Counted from the stretch's first letter, positions 25,989-35,505 are shown. The stretch: 64,000 nucleotides of DNA from Chungangia koreensis (GCF_042651785.1 NZ_JBHSEC010000001.1:1-64000); one strand, 5' to 3'. Notes: generated by a model from the sequence alone, not told the origin. A program made the numbers and translations.

Positions 25989-26384
25989 CTAATAAATTTT
26001 CAAATCATCAATCTTCAAACGGATTTGTTTAACTATAGTGGATTTGAGAAACTTATCAATACTCCAAAAAAGGAAAGATGATGCAACAGAGAACAATAAA
26101 AATACCTTCACTGGTACCCAAGCCTCTCCAAATATGAACAAAATTAATACGAAAACAGCCGCAAGAAGTAAATGAATTACTAATGCAACTCCCCCTCTTA
26201 CTATTCCTTTGAGCTTTTTAGTGACATAATCGGATATTATAGAACTTGGCAACCCATAAAGCAAAAGAATAGGGAATAAATACATTCCAATCATTATGAC
26301 AAAGCCTGATGGTTCTATTAGGAAAGAAATGAGCATTACCAATATACAGGCTACTATGGAAGAGACCAATTTTCTAATTAACAT
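25989..26384 (-). CDS. Membrane protein, unknown function
   Basis: 131 residues from the ATG at 26384, which has ATTGGAG 8 nt upstream; an ATG eight codons earlier lacks a site. Four hydrophobic segments are visible (about 5-25, 27-48, 65-90 and 95-112). The C-terminus is basic and cytosolic. No family recognised. The region is AT-richer than the met operon. Confidence 0.6.
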   Translation of the reverse strand: MLIRKLVSSIVACILVMLISFLIEPSGFVIMIGMYLFPILLLYGLPSSIISDYVTKKLKGIVRGGVALVIHLLLAAVFVLILFIFGEAWVPVKVFLLFSVASSFLFWSIDKFLKSTIVKQIRLKIDDLKIY

Positions 26385-26537
26385 ATTACTAACTCCAATC
26401 CTCTCCATTTAACCGGCCTTTTTGTACAAGAATACAAAAAAGAACGTGATTCCTTTCTCGTATTATCAACCTAAATTTCACTCATACAATTTAATAATTG
26501 TAACCCTTTGTGATTTAATCAACTCTGATCTAATAGT

Positions 26538-26975
26538 TCAATCCCATGTCGTAAAATTAGTGTCTTTTGGCAGAATCGATTTAATATATTCAAATTGTTC
26601 CACGTTTAGATTATTAGCGTGAAACTCAGTACCAAAATGTTCAGATGAGAAATGACAGTTATTATTCAAATAAAGGAAAATAGAAAACCACTTAATCTGT
26701 CCATCCTCATCCTGTGGATTTTTGGTTAGAAAATCAATGATCTTTTCTGCAAGTCGCCCCTCATAGATCGTCATATACATGTCATGTTTTATCGATAGTT
26801 CAGTAAATTCATGACGAATCTCCTCATTGACCTTTTCCTCTCCTGTCCAACAATGAATTGCAATATTGTCAGATTGCTTGAAAAAGTATTGCATTATAGG
26901 AACCCAATATGAAGGATCATCTGCAATGAATTTTCCGTTATCTGATAAACAATATCTTGTTTCAAAATGTACTTC
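26538..26975 (-). CDS. Cytosolic protein, unknown function
   Basis: 145 residues from the ATG at 26975, preceded by GGAGG at 8 nt (an ATG at 26993 overlaps that site). Acidic, mixed alpha/beta, no signal or membrane segments. The pattern of an N-terminal MEVHFETRYCLSDNG then a Trp/Phe-rich centre looks like a small standalone domain. I do not recognise it. The neighbours are likewise small uncharacterised genes. Confidence 0.55.
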   Translation of the reverse strand, partial: EVHFETRYCLSDNGKFIADDPSYWVPIMQYFFKQSDNIAIHCWTGEEKVNEEIRHEFTELSIKHDMYMTIYEGRLAEKIIDFLTKNPQDEDGQIKWFSIFLYLNNNCHFSSEHFGTEFHANNLNVEQFEYIKSILPKDTNFTTWD

Positions 26976-27087
26976 CATTAACGCAACCTCCATGTCCCTC
27001 AGTTTTCATGATAAACAATCGATTCTTACATTGTTTCAATGAATACAGTTCTTCAGTTAGCACAAAGTAACGAAAAGGAGGCCAAGT

Positions 27088-27528
27088 ATGAAAAGGGTTA
27101 TTATTACCTTTATGATTATTATTATTTTAGTGGTCCCACTACAAACAAACGCTGCCTCCAATTATTATCAACCACCAGAAAAATCTGATGAAGAACTTAT
27201 AATGGATATGTTCTTTTCTCTACTCTTACCCCATATTAAAAAGCCGGTCATGAATTATTACTCTCAGTATCTATCTGAAACACCATTGGTCTATCCATAT
27301 CAAATAAAGATCTTAAATATGAAAAGAACAAACCAGTATCGAGGGTTTATTTTTTCTTTAGAAATTGAAATAACGCCAGTTGTTGGACCACACATTGAAG
27401 TTGGCAAAGATCATTTGACCTTCACGATTACCCCAAGTAACGTTACTCTTGATAAATTCGAACATATTGAAACATATGAGCTCCCGCCAAATTGGCAACA
27501 TATTAAACGGAAGCAACAACCATTATAG
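27088..27528 (+). CDS. DUF3888-family exported protein
   Basis: 146 residues with a cleavable signal peptide (about 1-22, ending in TNAA). The mature part contains DEELIMDMFFSLLLPHIKKPVMNYYSQYL, then VGPHIEVGKDHLTFTITPSNVTL and YELPPNWQ, which match the DUF3888 family common in Bacillaceae. Function unknown; secreted or wall-associated. AAGGAGG precedes the ATG. Confidence 0.78.
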   Translation: MKRVIITFMIIIILVVPLQTNAASNYYQPPEKSDEELIMDMFFSLLLPHIKKPVMNYYSQYLSETPLVYPYQIKILNMKRTNQYRGFIFSLEIEITPVVGPHIEVGKDHLTFTITPSNVTLDKFEHIETYELPPNWQHIKRKQQPL

Positions 27529-27556
27529 GAGCTAAGTTCACATGGACAAGTGTTAA

Positions 27557-27784
27557 CTAATTCCGGTTTTTCTTGCTCATAAACCAAAAAATAACCGTTA
27601 GAAGTAGCAGTAAAATGGGAGCAAAACCAACATACTTCCAGCTATTATTAGCCCCCAAAAAATAATAGGCGATCGGTATTGAAGTGATGGTGCTAAGTAG
27701 TAAAACTGGCCAAGATCTTTTAAGAAGTCCGATCAATAAACAAACAATCGAAATAAATAATGAAAGATTCCAAATAACTAACAT
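27557..27784 (-). CDS. Small membrane protein (75 aa)
   Basis: 75 residues, almost entirely hydrophobic, with three short helices and a basic C-terminal KKNRN, so Nin/Cin topology depends on one loop. TAGGAGG lies 6 nt before the ATG. No family recognised. Confidence 0.6.
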   Translation of the reverse strand: MLVIWNLSLFISIVCLLIGLLKRSWPVLLLSTITSIPIAYYFLGANNSWKYVGFAPILLLLLTVIFWFMSKKNRN

Positions 27785-27917
27785 GTTTTCCTCCTATCCT
27801 TTTACTGCGGCAGGCGAGTGAATCATTGAATCGAATTGAAAAGAAGTAATAACATAAAAAGAATCGGTGAATTTTGCATTCCTCTTCCTCGTTAGGGGAA
27901 ATGCCACCGATATTACT

Positions 27918-28394
27918 TCATTCAATCGTATCCAACAGCTCGACTTCAATCTTTTCTGGATTAGTCCACTTATAAAAACGTTCAAGATGCCATTTGTTTA
28001 ACAATCTATTATAGTTGTTCTTTTCAATCCACAAGTGCAATTCTTCGTAGGAACTTCGGATTTCATAGTTTGGGCCTTCGTATCTTACCACTGCATAATG
28101 CTGTGATGGAATCGTTAACACAACCATGCCGGAAGGAATGTCTTCAAACTCCGTCACTTCTACACAGACCCAATATCCATCCTCTTCATCGGTTTCATTT
28201 TCCACAACAAATGCTCCGATTTGAACATCTGGATTAATGACATGCTTAACCTCATGAAGCCGTTCACTTAACTGTGATGACGCCTTTGGAATTTCATTCG
28301 CATATTGGTCTCCGTGACATAATACTCGAAAACCAACTAACTTACTCTCTGGTAGTTCAATGATAGTTATGCTTTCAGAATTTGCACGAACCAT
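27918..28394 (-). CDS. GyrI-like effector-binding domain protein
   Basis: A 158-residue single-domain protein of the GyrI/AraC effector-binding (SOUL/BmrR-like) fold: the ESKLVGFRVLCHGDQ start, a central GYWVCVEVTEFEDIPSGMVVLTIPSQHYAVVRYEG and the C-terminal ERFYKWTNPEKIEVEL are typical. Stand-alone members bind small hydrophobic cations or act as decoy/inhibitor proteins. No DNA-binding domain is attached. The ligand is unknown. Confidence 0.8.
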   Translation of the reverse strand: MVRANSESITIIELPESKLVGFRVLCHGDQYANEIPKASSQLSERLHEVKHVINPDVQIGAFVVENETDEEDGYWVCVEVTEFEDIPSGMVVLTIPSQHYAVVRYEGPNYEIRSSYEELHLWIEKNNYNRLLNKWHLERFYKWTNPEKIEVELLDTIE

Positions 28395-28442
28395 GAAAAC
28401 CTCTCCCTTTTATACAGCTTTTTATATTCGTTTATTGGACAT

Positions 28443-29288
28443 TTATTGTGCAACAAAACAGTAAATTGGCAAAGGTTGAATGTCTTTATGAACAATTGAC
28501 GATTTCAATATGGAGATTTGAGAGCGGAGCAAATCCTTCATTTTATCGGGCAAATTCTCGATATCCCGTAGTTCATTGTCAAAGCCGCTCAACACGATAT
28601 CCACTTCCCAGCGCCCATCCTGCAAATCAGGTGACTCAATCATCTCATCACGTATAATTTTCCATCCTGCCAGCTCAGTGATTTCCTTTATATCTTCAGG
28701 CGTCAGTAATGTTCTTATATTAGATTGGCTCTCCCGTTTAAAGGCTTCGTACTGTGCCTGTATGAGGATGGAGAGTAAATGAGGGAATTGTTCGATCGAA
28801 TTGAATGTAGTGCTCCACTCTGCGAAGCAAAGCTGTTTTCCCCATTTCCTAACTTTGCTCAATATATTTAACAGTTCCTCTCTAGACCTCGTATACCAAG
28901 AGCAATGGGAGAAAACGATGTAGTCAAAAGAGGCATCTTCTAATTCGAACTCAGGGGATAGGAGATCAACATTGAAATCGATTCTAATTTGTTTTCCTAA
29001 TTTGGATTGGAGTAAGTACTTTGCAGAATCACCGAGATTCACTGGACTTCCATAAGTGGGTGAAGCTATATCAATTCCGTGAACATAGCCTTCTTCACCT
29101 GCATAGTAAGCGAGGACAGCAGTTGTATCCCCCTGTCCGCATCCAATTTCTAAAATCTTACTTCCAACTTTTACATCCCAAAACTCAACAAGTTTTACAC
29201 GATGTTTTGTTTGGATTAACTGAATTGGACGTGTCAATTCACTGACGGGCATACATTCAACGATTTTTTTGATCTTTTCTTCAGTCAT
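28443..29288 (-). CDS. Class I SAM-dependent methyltransferase
   Basis: 281 residues with a Rossmann methyltransferase domain: motif I KILEIGCGQGDTTAVLAYY near residue 44, a conserved acidic residue in GIDIAS, and the post-motif FDYIVFSHCSWYTRS. The C-terminal third is helical and variable. The acceptor is unknown; similar proteins methylate small molecules. GGAGGTG precedes the ATG. Bases 29289-29557 behind the start hold no gene I can support. Confidence 0.85.
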   Translation of the reverse strand: MTEEKIKKIVECMPVSELTRPIQLIQTKHRVKLVEFWDVKVGSKILEIGCGQGDTTAVLAYYAGEEGYVHGIDIASPTYGSPVNLGDSAKYLLQSKLGKQIRIDFNVDLLSPEFELEDASFDYIVFSHCSWYTRSREELLNILSKVRKWGKQLCFAEWSTTFNSIEQFPHLLSILIQAQYEAFKRESQSNIRTLLTPEDIKEITELAGWKIIRDEMIESPDLQDGRWEVDIVLSGFDNELRDIENLPDKMKDLLRSQISILKSSIVHKDIQPLPIYCFVAQ

Positions 29289-29557
29289 TTTTGGTTTTCA
29301 CCTCCACCTAACTCCAGTTCTTCTAAATCCAAAACCTTTGCTTATATGATGAATAAAATCCTGAATTTCATCTACATGTACATATTCCACAAATAAGAAC
29401 CTAATCCTCTCGAAGAAGTCTTGTTTTTAAAGGAAGGGAAATAATTCTCTGAATTTTTGTGGTAGGTGTGATTAATCATAGTAAAATGGAAGAATGCACA
29501 ATACAGATCGGATGATGAAAAGTAATCTAACTAATAGGAGGAGGAGGGAAGTTTAAT

Positions 29558-30061
29558 ATGAAAAAAATCATTCTAATTGGTTCCGGTGGGTCAGGAAAAT
29601 CTACATTGGCAAGACAATTAGGTGAAAAACTAAAGATTGGCGTCTATCATCTTGATGCTCTCTTTTGGAAACCGAATTGGGTTGGTGTTACAAGGGATGA
29701 GCAAATTGAGGTTCAGCATGATTTAGTGAAAAAAGATGAATGGATCATTGATGGAAACTATGGTGGTACGATGGACATAAGGCTGGAAGCTGCAGATACC
29801 ATTATATTTCTGGACCTTCATAGAACTATTTGTGTCTACCGAGTTTTCAAAAGAATGTTGAAGTATCGAAATAAGACAAGACCAGACATGGGAGCGGGCT
29901 GCGAAGAAAAAATCGACCTCAAATTTATAAAATGGGTTTGGGATTATCCAAAAGCTAAAAGGCCGGATATATTGAAAAAGCTTGGACAATTGTCCAAAGA
30001 TAAACAGGTAATTATATTAAAGTCACCTAAGGAAATTCGAAGTTACATAGAAAGAGTATAA
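29558..30061 (+). CDS. P-loop kinase, FlaR/topology-modulation family
   Basis: A 167-residue P-loop protein: Walker A GSGGSGKST (8-16), YHLDALFWKPNW after strand 2, then WIIDGNYGGTMDIRLEAADTIIFLD. This is the group annotated as topology modulation protein or adenylate-kinase-like ATPase. It probably phosphorylates a small molecule; the FlaR name is historical. AGGAGGAGGG precedes the ATG. One of four small P-loop or nucleotide enzymes in this part of the window. Confidence 0.8.
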   Translation: MKKIILIGSGGSGKSTLARQLGEKLKIGVYHLDALFWKPNWVGVTRDEQIEVQHDLVKKDEWIIDGNYGGTMDIRLEAADTIIFLDLHRTICVYRVFKRMLKYRNKTRPDMGAGCEEKIDLKFIKWVWDYPKAKRPDILKKLGQLSKDKQVIILKSPKEIRSYIERV

Positions 30062-30169
30062 GTAGATTTATAGGATGGGACGTTGTTTCAGGAAGGAATT
30101 AATGTCCCTTTTTGTTGAATATATTATTAAAGAAGTAGTTGCTTGCATTAAAACATTTGGGGGGATTAT

Positions 30170-30607
30170 TTGAAAGTAGCAAGGATAATAGTTGTGATGT
30201 TCGCACTCCTCTTTTTATTGGTTTGGAGTTACAAGTACCAAGAACAGCCTACTGAAGAAACTCTATTTACTGTCGACCAAATTACTCATACCAATATTGA
30301 ACAACTGCAGGTCCATCAAATCGCTTTAAATGAAACAAGAGTGATTGAAGATCCTGTTGCAATTAAAATGTTTGCCACTAAGTTTAAGGAATTAAATAAT
30401 ATTAATGAAAGTTCAGTTGATGTTGGAAAACCTATCTATCTTATATATGTTGTTAATAATGGACGTTATCCACATACACCAATTTCGGTATATAGAGATT
30501 CACTCGAGTTTCATGGTAAGAGGCGAGATATGAACTCTGAAGAATCTTCATCATTCTTTAAAATACTTGAAGAAATTCAAAAAAACTCAAAAGAACAAGG
30601 AAGCTGA
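30170..30607 (+). CDS. Membrane-anchored protein, unknown function
   Basis: 145 residues starting with TTG, 7 nt after GGGGGGA. An N-terminal signal anchor (about 5-21, no lipobox) is followed by an extracytoplasmic acidic domain with YLIYVVNNGRYPHTPISVY. No family recognised. AT-rich compared with surrounding core genes. Confidence 0.6.
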   Translation: MKVARIIVVMFALLFLLVWSYKYQEQPTEETLFTVDQITHTNIEQLQVHQIALNETRVIEDPVAIKMFATKFKELNNINESSVDVGKPIYLIYVVNNGRYPHTPISVYRDSLEFHGKRRDMNSEESSSFFKILEEIQKNSKEQGS

Positions 30608-30682
30608 TCCTAAGAAAGGATTATCATCCTTGTTGTCGAATATTACTTTAAAATAATTTAATTTCCATAGGGTGAGTATATA

Positions 30683-31243
30683 GTGGACAAGTTTGTTTTT
30701 ATATTTGGACCGCAAGCCGTAGGCAAAATGACAGTAGGACAGGAATTAGCAGCGATAACAGGGTTAAAGTTGTTTCATAATCATATGACCATTGATTTAT
30801 TGGAGCCGCTATACGGATTTAGTCCTGAAATGTGGAGATTGACACACTTATTCCGAAACGAAATATTTCAATCCTTTGCACAGATGGATGAATACGGAAT
30901 GATCTTTACGAAGGTATGGGACTTCGACAGTCAAGAAGATTGGGACGACGTGGAGAACATGCGCAATATCTTTAGTTCTCAAGGGGTTGACATCTGCTTT
31001 GTGGAGTTGGAGGCAGACGTAGAGCAGAGGCTAATCCGAAACAAAACAGACAATCGGCTTGCGCATAAGCCGACAAAACGTAATATTGAACAATCCGAAC
31101 AACACTTGCTAAGTACATACAAACAACTGAGGTTAAATTCGAGAGAGGGCGAATTACAAACAACAAACTACATAAGGATCAATAACACTAACTTAACAGC
31201 AACGGAAGTAGCTTTAAGGATAAAAAGTGAGTTTGAATTATAG
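30683..31243 (+). CDS. Shikimate-kinase-like P-loop protein
   Basis: 186 residues starting with GTG after GGGTGA. The P-loop is GPQAVGKMTVGQEL, where Met sits in the usual Ser/Thr place and Thr follows; the flanking FHNHMTIDLLEPL is characteristic of a family of small uncharacterised ATPases or kinases. A later region RNKTDNRLAHKPT may form the lid. Cytosolic, substrate unknown. It precedes the HAD phosphatase by 33 nt. Confidence 0.78.
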   Translation: MDKFVFIFGPQAVGKMTVGQELAAITGLKLFHNHMTIDLLEPLYGFSPEMWRLTHLFRNEIFQSFAQMDEYGMIFTKVWDFDSQEDWDDVENMRNIFSSQGVDICFVELEADVEQRLIRNKTDNRLAHKPTKRNIEQSEQHLLSTYKQLRLNSREGELQTTNYIRINNTNLTATEVALRIKSEFEL

Positions 31244-31276
31244 TGCTATACCTATTCTGGTGAAAGAGTGATTGAT

Positions 31277-32050
31277 ATGAAGTTCGTTTTTGATTTAGAC
31301 GGAACCGTTTGTTTTAAAGGTAAACCCATCTCGAATAAAATCCTTCAAGCATTATCAGAGTTGAAAGATACGGGCATTGAAGTGATCTTCGCTTCGGCCA
31401 GACCTATTCGGGATATGCTGCCAGTTATTGATGATTCGTTTCATCATTATACAATGATCGGAGGAAATGGTTCTCTCATTTCTAAAGAAGGAAAAGTTAT
31501 TAAATCCAATTCGTTTTCAATTAGTGAAATGGATGAAATTAAAAAGCTGATGAATCAATACAATGCAACTTACTTAATAGATGGTGAGTGGGATTATGCA
31601 TATACCGGTCCGGATGAACACCCGATACGTCAGAATTTAGACCCTGGCAAGTTAGCGAAGATGGTGAATTTAGCGTCCCTTGATCCAGTAGTGAAGGTTT
31701 TAATTCTGACTTCGGATATCATGGAGGAGTTAGCAGAAAGACTTTCAAATGTGAATGTGTTTGTGAATATACACAGCAATGAGAATGTCCTTGATATCAG
31801 TCCTAATGGAATCAATAAATGGAGCGCATTAAAGACGCTTGGCATAGAAGAACATACATATATTGCATTTGGAAATGATGCAAATGACATTTCAATGTTT
31901 CAAAACGCCTTGCATACAGTGATGATTGGCTATCATGAAAAATTAGCTCCATTTGCTAAAGAAGCTATCACTTTAGATGGTGATTACGAAGAGGGAATCG
32001 CCGAAAAAATCCGATCGCTCTCGAAGGAATTTAGCCCAATCCACATATAA
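31277..32050 (+). CDS. HAD-superfamily (Cof-type) phosphatase
   Basis: 257 residues from the ATG at 31277 (AAAGAG upstream; an in-frame GTG at 31268 is an alternative). Motif I FDLDGT carries nucleophile D6 and acid D8; motif II is IFASARP, and the late motif FGNDANDISMF supplies Mg ligands. The C2 cap in the middle places it with Cof-like sugar or cofactor phosphatases. The substrate cannot be named. Confidence 0.87.
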   Translation: MKFVFDLDGTVCFKGKPISNKILQALSELKDTGIEVIFASARPIRDMLPVIDDSFHHYTMIGGNGSLISKEGKVIKSNSFSISEMDEIKKLMNQYNATYLIDGEWDYAYTGPDEHPIRQNLDPGKLAKMVNLASLDPVVKVLILTSDIMEELAERLSNVNVFVNIHSNENVLDISPNGINKWSALKTLGIEEHTYIAFGNDANDISMFQNALHTVMIGYHEKLAPFAKEAITLDGDYEEGIAEKIRSLSKEFSPIHI

Positions 32051-32174
32051 ATTTCTTCTAATGATCCTGAATCTCATTCGAAAGGGATAAAAGGTTATTG
32101 AAGTATCCTATTACTTCCCTTGAAAGAGGAGAAGACATTTCTTCCATTTTCCTTAAATTTCCTTCCCTTGAAGA

Positions 32175-32219
32175 TATTCAACAAAAAAGGAATTAATCCT
32201 TCCAGATTAACTCCTTTTT
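32175..32219. terminator. Terminator, left copy of a 28-nt repeat
   Basis: AAAAAGGAATTAATC pairs with GATTAACTCCTTTTT (32205-32219), working on both strands. Its left 28 nt (32175-32202) are repeated exactly at 34234-34261, beyond the two intervening genes. Confidence 0.82.
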
Positions 32220-32233
32220 CATACCACCTAATT

Positions 32234-33262
32234 TTATATTTTTGATCCTTCTTCAATAATTCCAGTTACCAATCTCTCTGGAATATTCATTCCCTTCACC
32301 CAGTCTTCAAAATTTATTTCCAATACATTAGTGCTCTGGGCAAGTGCAGTCAGAATCTTAGAGTCTTTAAATGAATATGAGAAAGTGTGGAGCGTACCAA
32401 AGAGCTCGTCATAGTCTGTGAAGAATAAAGGAGAATCAAGATCTGCGAAAGTAGTGAATAGCTCATGTTGATTCAAATCTTCGTAGACTAAATCATTTAA
32501 GAAATTATTACGTTGAATGGATCCCTCGATATGTGGTCTGTTTTTATTCTGTAAGTCAGAGTCTTGAAAATGGTTTACACAAGTCAGGCTTTTTTCTCCC
32601 GCTCTCACCTTCACGCCCTCGGGCGTCGCTTCTACTACGGCAAGATTCCCTTCCCTGTCGGCAAGCGAGAAATTATAACAAGCCGCGTGAGGGATTTTTG
32701 TCAATACTCGGATGGCATCTTCAACCGATGCACATGTATCCAACACGATTCGAACAGCGGTCCAGGCTGAAATACCGGTTCTGTAATCGTCATTACTGAC
32801 AAAGTGTAAGCCACAGACTAGTCCTTTGTCATTTACGCCATCGTGTCTGCCCAATACTTGTAAATTGTATCCGGCTGTTGCAAAAGCCTTTTCCGGCTGA
32901 ATTAAACTAAAGACTCCGTCGTACAGAGAGGGTGAAAAATCATAATTCCTGACATAATAATCCGGCGTTATAAAAGCTGTACATCCCATTGCCTCTGTCT
33001 TCGGAACATCATAACCGCTGAATAGAGCGGCCGCTTTATCCGAAGTGATCCCAAGACTTTGCGCTAACCCATCTAACTCGTCAAGTAAGTGAGGTGCAAG
33101 TGACGCAAAGATGGATTGCATTTCGGAAACATCAATTTCAGGTTTCGTAATGAGTTCAAAGGTATTTAAAATAGGTTTCGTTTGAATCCATTTCCCTGAC
33201 TGAGCACCAATCATAAAAGAAGAGTCCCGAATCTGGAGTATGTTTACCGTGAGAAGTGACAA
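32234..33262 (-). CDS. C45-type acyltransferase/amide hydrolase
   Basis: About 342 residues of the Ntn-hydrolase group related to acyl-CoA:6-aminopenicillanate acyltransferase. Autoprocessing should expose the Cys in EAMGCTAFITPDYYVRNYDF (C94 in this numbering), and later segments GRHDGVNDKGLVCGLHFV and VEATPEGVKV fit the fold. The likely start is TTG at 33262 with GGGGGA 7 nt upstream; a TTG five codons earlier lies in that site. It probably hydrolyses a linear amide. It is cotranscribed with the metallo-hydrolase gene. Confidence 0.82.
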   Translation of the reverse strand: MSLLTVNILQIRDSSFMIGAQSGKWIQTKPILNTFELITKPEIDVSEMQSIFASLAPHLLDELDGLAQSLGITSDKAAALFSGYDVPKTEAMGCTAFITPDYYVRNYDFSPSLYDGVFSLIQPEKAFATAGYNLQVLGRHDGVNDKGLVCGLHFVSNDDYRTGISAWTAVRIVLDTCASVEDAIRVLTKIPHAACYNFSLADREGNLAVVEATPEGVKVRAGEKSLTCVNHFQDSDLQNKNRPHIEGSIQRNNFLNDLVYEDLNQHELFTTFADLDSPLFFTDYDELFGTLHTFSYSFKDSKILTALAQSTNVLEINFEDWVKGMNIPERLVTGIIEEGSKI

Positions 33263-33290
33263 TTTGTGTTCCCCCAATCATATTGTCATC

Positions 33291-34193
33291 TTATGATTTC
33301 ACTAAGCTATTCGACATCAATAGTTTCATGTTTTGGTGAAAGACCTCTGGAGAAGCCCAGTGTGCATAGTCACTTGGAATCTCAAATACTTCGTCATTTG
33401 TTTCCGACAACTGTGTTAATAGTTGAATATACGACTTTACTTGTCTGATATTCTCTACATCTCCGATTGGTCCGTGGCCAGGGACCAGTTGCTTAATCTC
33501 TAACTGTTCAATGTCTTCCAACATGTGAATCCAATGGTGGACATCCGATTCCTCTAAAAATGACGGATGTGTATTTACGAACAGTAAATCACTTAGAAAA
33601 GCAATATCATCATCCGGCAGGTAGAGGAATGAATCACAAATCGAATGACCTCCGCCTAATGTGATTAGTTGTGCGCTTCTTTTCGACCCATGGAAATGAA
33701 AGGAGCGTTCGAAAGTGACATGAGGGAGAGTTAAGGTTAACGTTGGGAGTGATTTTTGGATGTGCTCCAAAAAGCTGATTTTATTGTTTAAGTGTTCATC
33801 CTTCTGTTGTTTCAGTGATTGGATATATTCCTCTAATTGAGCTAATCCTTCTTGTTGTTTAGCAATCCGTTCAGGATGAAGTTTTTTCATCGTATTGTAA
33901 GTTAGATGACTTGAAATGATAATAGAATCGGCAAAGACCTGATTTCCCCTGATATGGTCCCCGTGCCAGTGACTGTTGATGACAGTACTGACTGAATTTC
34001 CTGTTAATGATTCTGCCAACTTCTTCAATTCTTCGGCAGCTTGTTGAGTATTGAATGTATCGAATACAATCGTTTGATCGCCTAAATCCACAAATCCGGC
34101 ATTGCCGACAGAACCTCCACTTTCTGTTGCAATGGCCGCATAAACGCCATCAGCCAACTTAGATAATTCAAAATGAACACTATGTAAGTTCAC
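33291..34193 (-). CDS. Metallo-beta-lactamase-fold hydrolase
   Basis: 300 residues starting with GTG after AGGAGG. The zinc motif is INSHWHGDHIRG, with further ligands in GGGHSICDSFLYLPDDDIAFLSDLLF and LVPGHGPIGD. This is the quinoprotein-relay/SoxH-like branch rather than a true lactamase. The middle helix (about 100-140, Lys/Gln/Glu-rich) looks like a coiled coil. It is followed by the C45 gene, suggesting that both act on the same amide or lactone compounds, an inference. Confidence 0.85.
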   Translation of the reverse strand: MNLHSVHFELSKLADGVYAAIATESGGSVGNAGFVDLGDQTIVFDTFNTQQAAEELKKLAESLTGNSVSTVINSHWHGDHIRGNQVFADSIIISSHLTYNTMKKLHPERIAKQQEGLAQLEEYIQSLKQQKDEHLNNKISFLEHIQKSLPTLTLTLPHVTFERSFHFHGSKRSAQLITLGGGHSICDSFLYLPDDDIAFLSDLLFVNTHPSFLEESDVHHWIHMLEDIEQLEIKQLVPGHGPIGDVENIRQVKSYIQLLTQLSETNDEVFEIPSDYAHWASPEVFHQNMKLLMSNSLVKS

Positions 34194-34233
34194 TTTCTAA
34201 TCCTCCTACAGTACAAAATTCTTCTTAAAACCT

Positions 34234-34276
34234 TATTCAACAAAAAAGGAATTAATCCTTCAAAGATCAATTCCTT
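34234..34276. terminator. Terminator, right copy of a 28-nt repeat
   Basis: On the minus strand AAGGAATTGATC, loop, GATTAATTCCTT, then a T run terminates the membrane-protein operon. The 28 nt at 34234-34261 are identical to 32175-32202. Confidence 0.8.
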
Positions 34277-34306
34277 GTAACTGTGTTCCATAGATGATTT
34301 TGTATC

Positions 34307-34705
34307 TTAGGCAGCATTTTTAAGTTCGTCTTTTAAAGGATTTGCCCTAAAAACATAACCGAAACAAATCGCAAATACTACATAAATCACTGTCATGAGA
34401 ATGAGGATGAAGTTAACTTGATCGATCAATTGTCTGATCAAGGCAAACGCAACAACGATGAAGTGCGACATGTTTCCCAGTACGACTGGCCTGTTATAGA
34501 TTCCGCCAATCCGTGCAGAACGTGTAAACCAATTTAGCATAGCGAACCCGAAATAGAGCCCTCCGATAATTTGTAGAAGGATCAAGGTAATTGGAGAGGC
34601 ATCAATCCCTAAGAAATTAGCAATCTCTTTAGGGAGGAAGGTTCCAACGAATCCCCACAAACCCATTACAACCGCACTGCTACTCATGAGCCAATTCGTA
34701 TTCAT
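34307..34705 (-). CDS. Four-helix membrane protein
   Basis: 132 residues with four hydrophobic segments. The first one contains WLMSSSAVVMGLWGFVGTFLPKEIA, followed by QIIGGLYFGFAMLNWF, an arrangement seen in small uncharacterised membrane proteins of Firmicutes and Bacteroidetes. It lies 13 nt after the YwaF-like gene on the same strand. No function can be given. Confidence 0.65.
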   Translation of the reverse strand: MNTNWLMSSSAVVMGLWGFVGTFLPKEIANFLGIDASPITLILLQIIGGLYFGFAMLNWFTRSARIGGIYNRPVVLGNMSHFIVVAFALIRQLIDQVNFILILMTVIYVVFAICFGYVFRANPLKDELKNAA

Positions 34706-34718
34706 ATTGCGCCTCTTT

Positions 34719-35390
34719 TCATTTGGACTTGTAGTTTCTAAACAACAACCATAGAATGCTAAACATTAGAAACGCTACAGCTTCCAACGATAATAGATAC
34801 CAAGGATAAGGACCTAAATAGTCAAGCAGGCTGCCGTTTACAGGTTTCATTCGTAAAAACATATAATTGCCTTCCACCAGTAGATTGACTAAAAAAATGA
34901 CTGGCAATAACAGATTCAACGTTAGCATCGTTTGTAGAACACCTTTGAAAGTTGGACGGTATCCTTTTACCCAGGTAAAATACAGGGCGGTCAAAATAAT
35001 CCCGCCATGTGTATAGAAAAAGTGGAAGTAGCGGAAATGTGGATAGCTTAAATCTAATACGGGTGTGAGAACAGCTTGAAGAGCCCCTCCAATCCCGGCG
35101 AAGAATACGAATGGATAGAGCTTACGATTACCAGTCCACAGAAGGACAATCGCTGCAAGTAAACTAAGACTACATAACTCAAGCGGAAGGGAATCCATCA
35201 GTCTCCACCGGTTAGAACTGATGAGCCAGACGTGGTAGCCCAAGTCCATGATCAGAAGTGTAACAGCAACAAAACGTTCCCACTTCTGATGTGGATTAAT
35301 TCGATTTTTCATCGTGAATAGCAGGATTGCGGCAATAACAATGACGGAAATTGCGAACCAATGTGCTGCCGAAAACATGACAAATTTCAT
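34719..35390 (-). CDS. YwaF-family integral membrane protein (TIGR02206)
   Basis: 223 residues with about six or seven helices. FSAAHWFAI near the N-terminus, LPLELCSLSLLAAI, the HFRYFHFFYTHGGIILTALYF block and LGPYPWYLLSLE at the end are hallmarks of the TIGR02206/YwaF family. No function is established. It is cotranscribed with the downstream four-helix protein. Confidence 0.85.
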   Translation of the reverse strand: MKFVMFSAAHWFAISVIVIAAILLFTMKNRINPHQKWERFVAVTLLIMDLGYHVWLISSNRWRLMDSLPLELCSLSLLAAIVLLWTGNRKLYPFVFFAGIGGALQAVLTPVLDLSYPHFRYFHFFYTHGGIILTALYFTWVKGYRPTFKGVLQTMLTLNLLLPVIFLVNLLVEGNYMFLRMKPVNGSLLDYLGPYPWYLLSLEAVAFLMFSILWLLFRNYKSK

Positions 35391-35505
35391 TACGTCTCCC
35401 CGTCCTTAAAGTCTTCTATTACCTTATTCCATTCTAATGGTGAAAAATCCTTGTATTTATAAACTTTCTTTATTTTCATCCGTATACATAGTGGGGTGAG
35501 GATGG

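Noticed and set aside
30683..31243. Broken P-loop (Met after the Lys in GPQAVGKMT)
   Set aside because: A Thr follows and the surrounding sequence fits the family as I know it; no evidence of inactivation.
32175..34261. Insertion sequence or composite transposon bounded by 28-nt repeats
   Set aside because: No transposase, inverted termini or target duplication; the repeats are terminators and are reported only as a curiosity.
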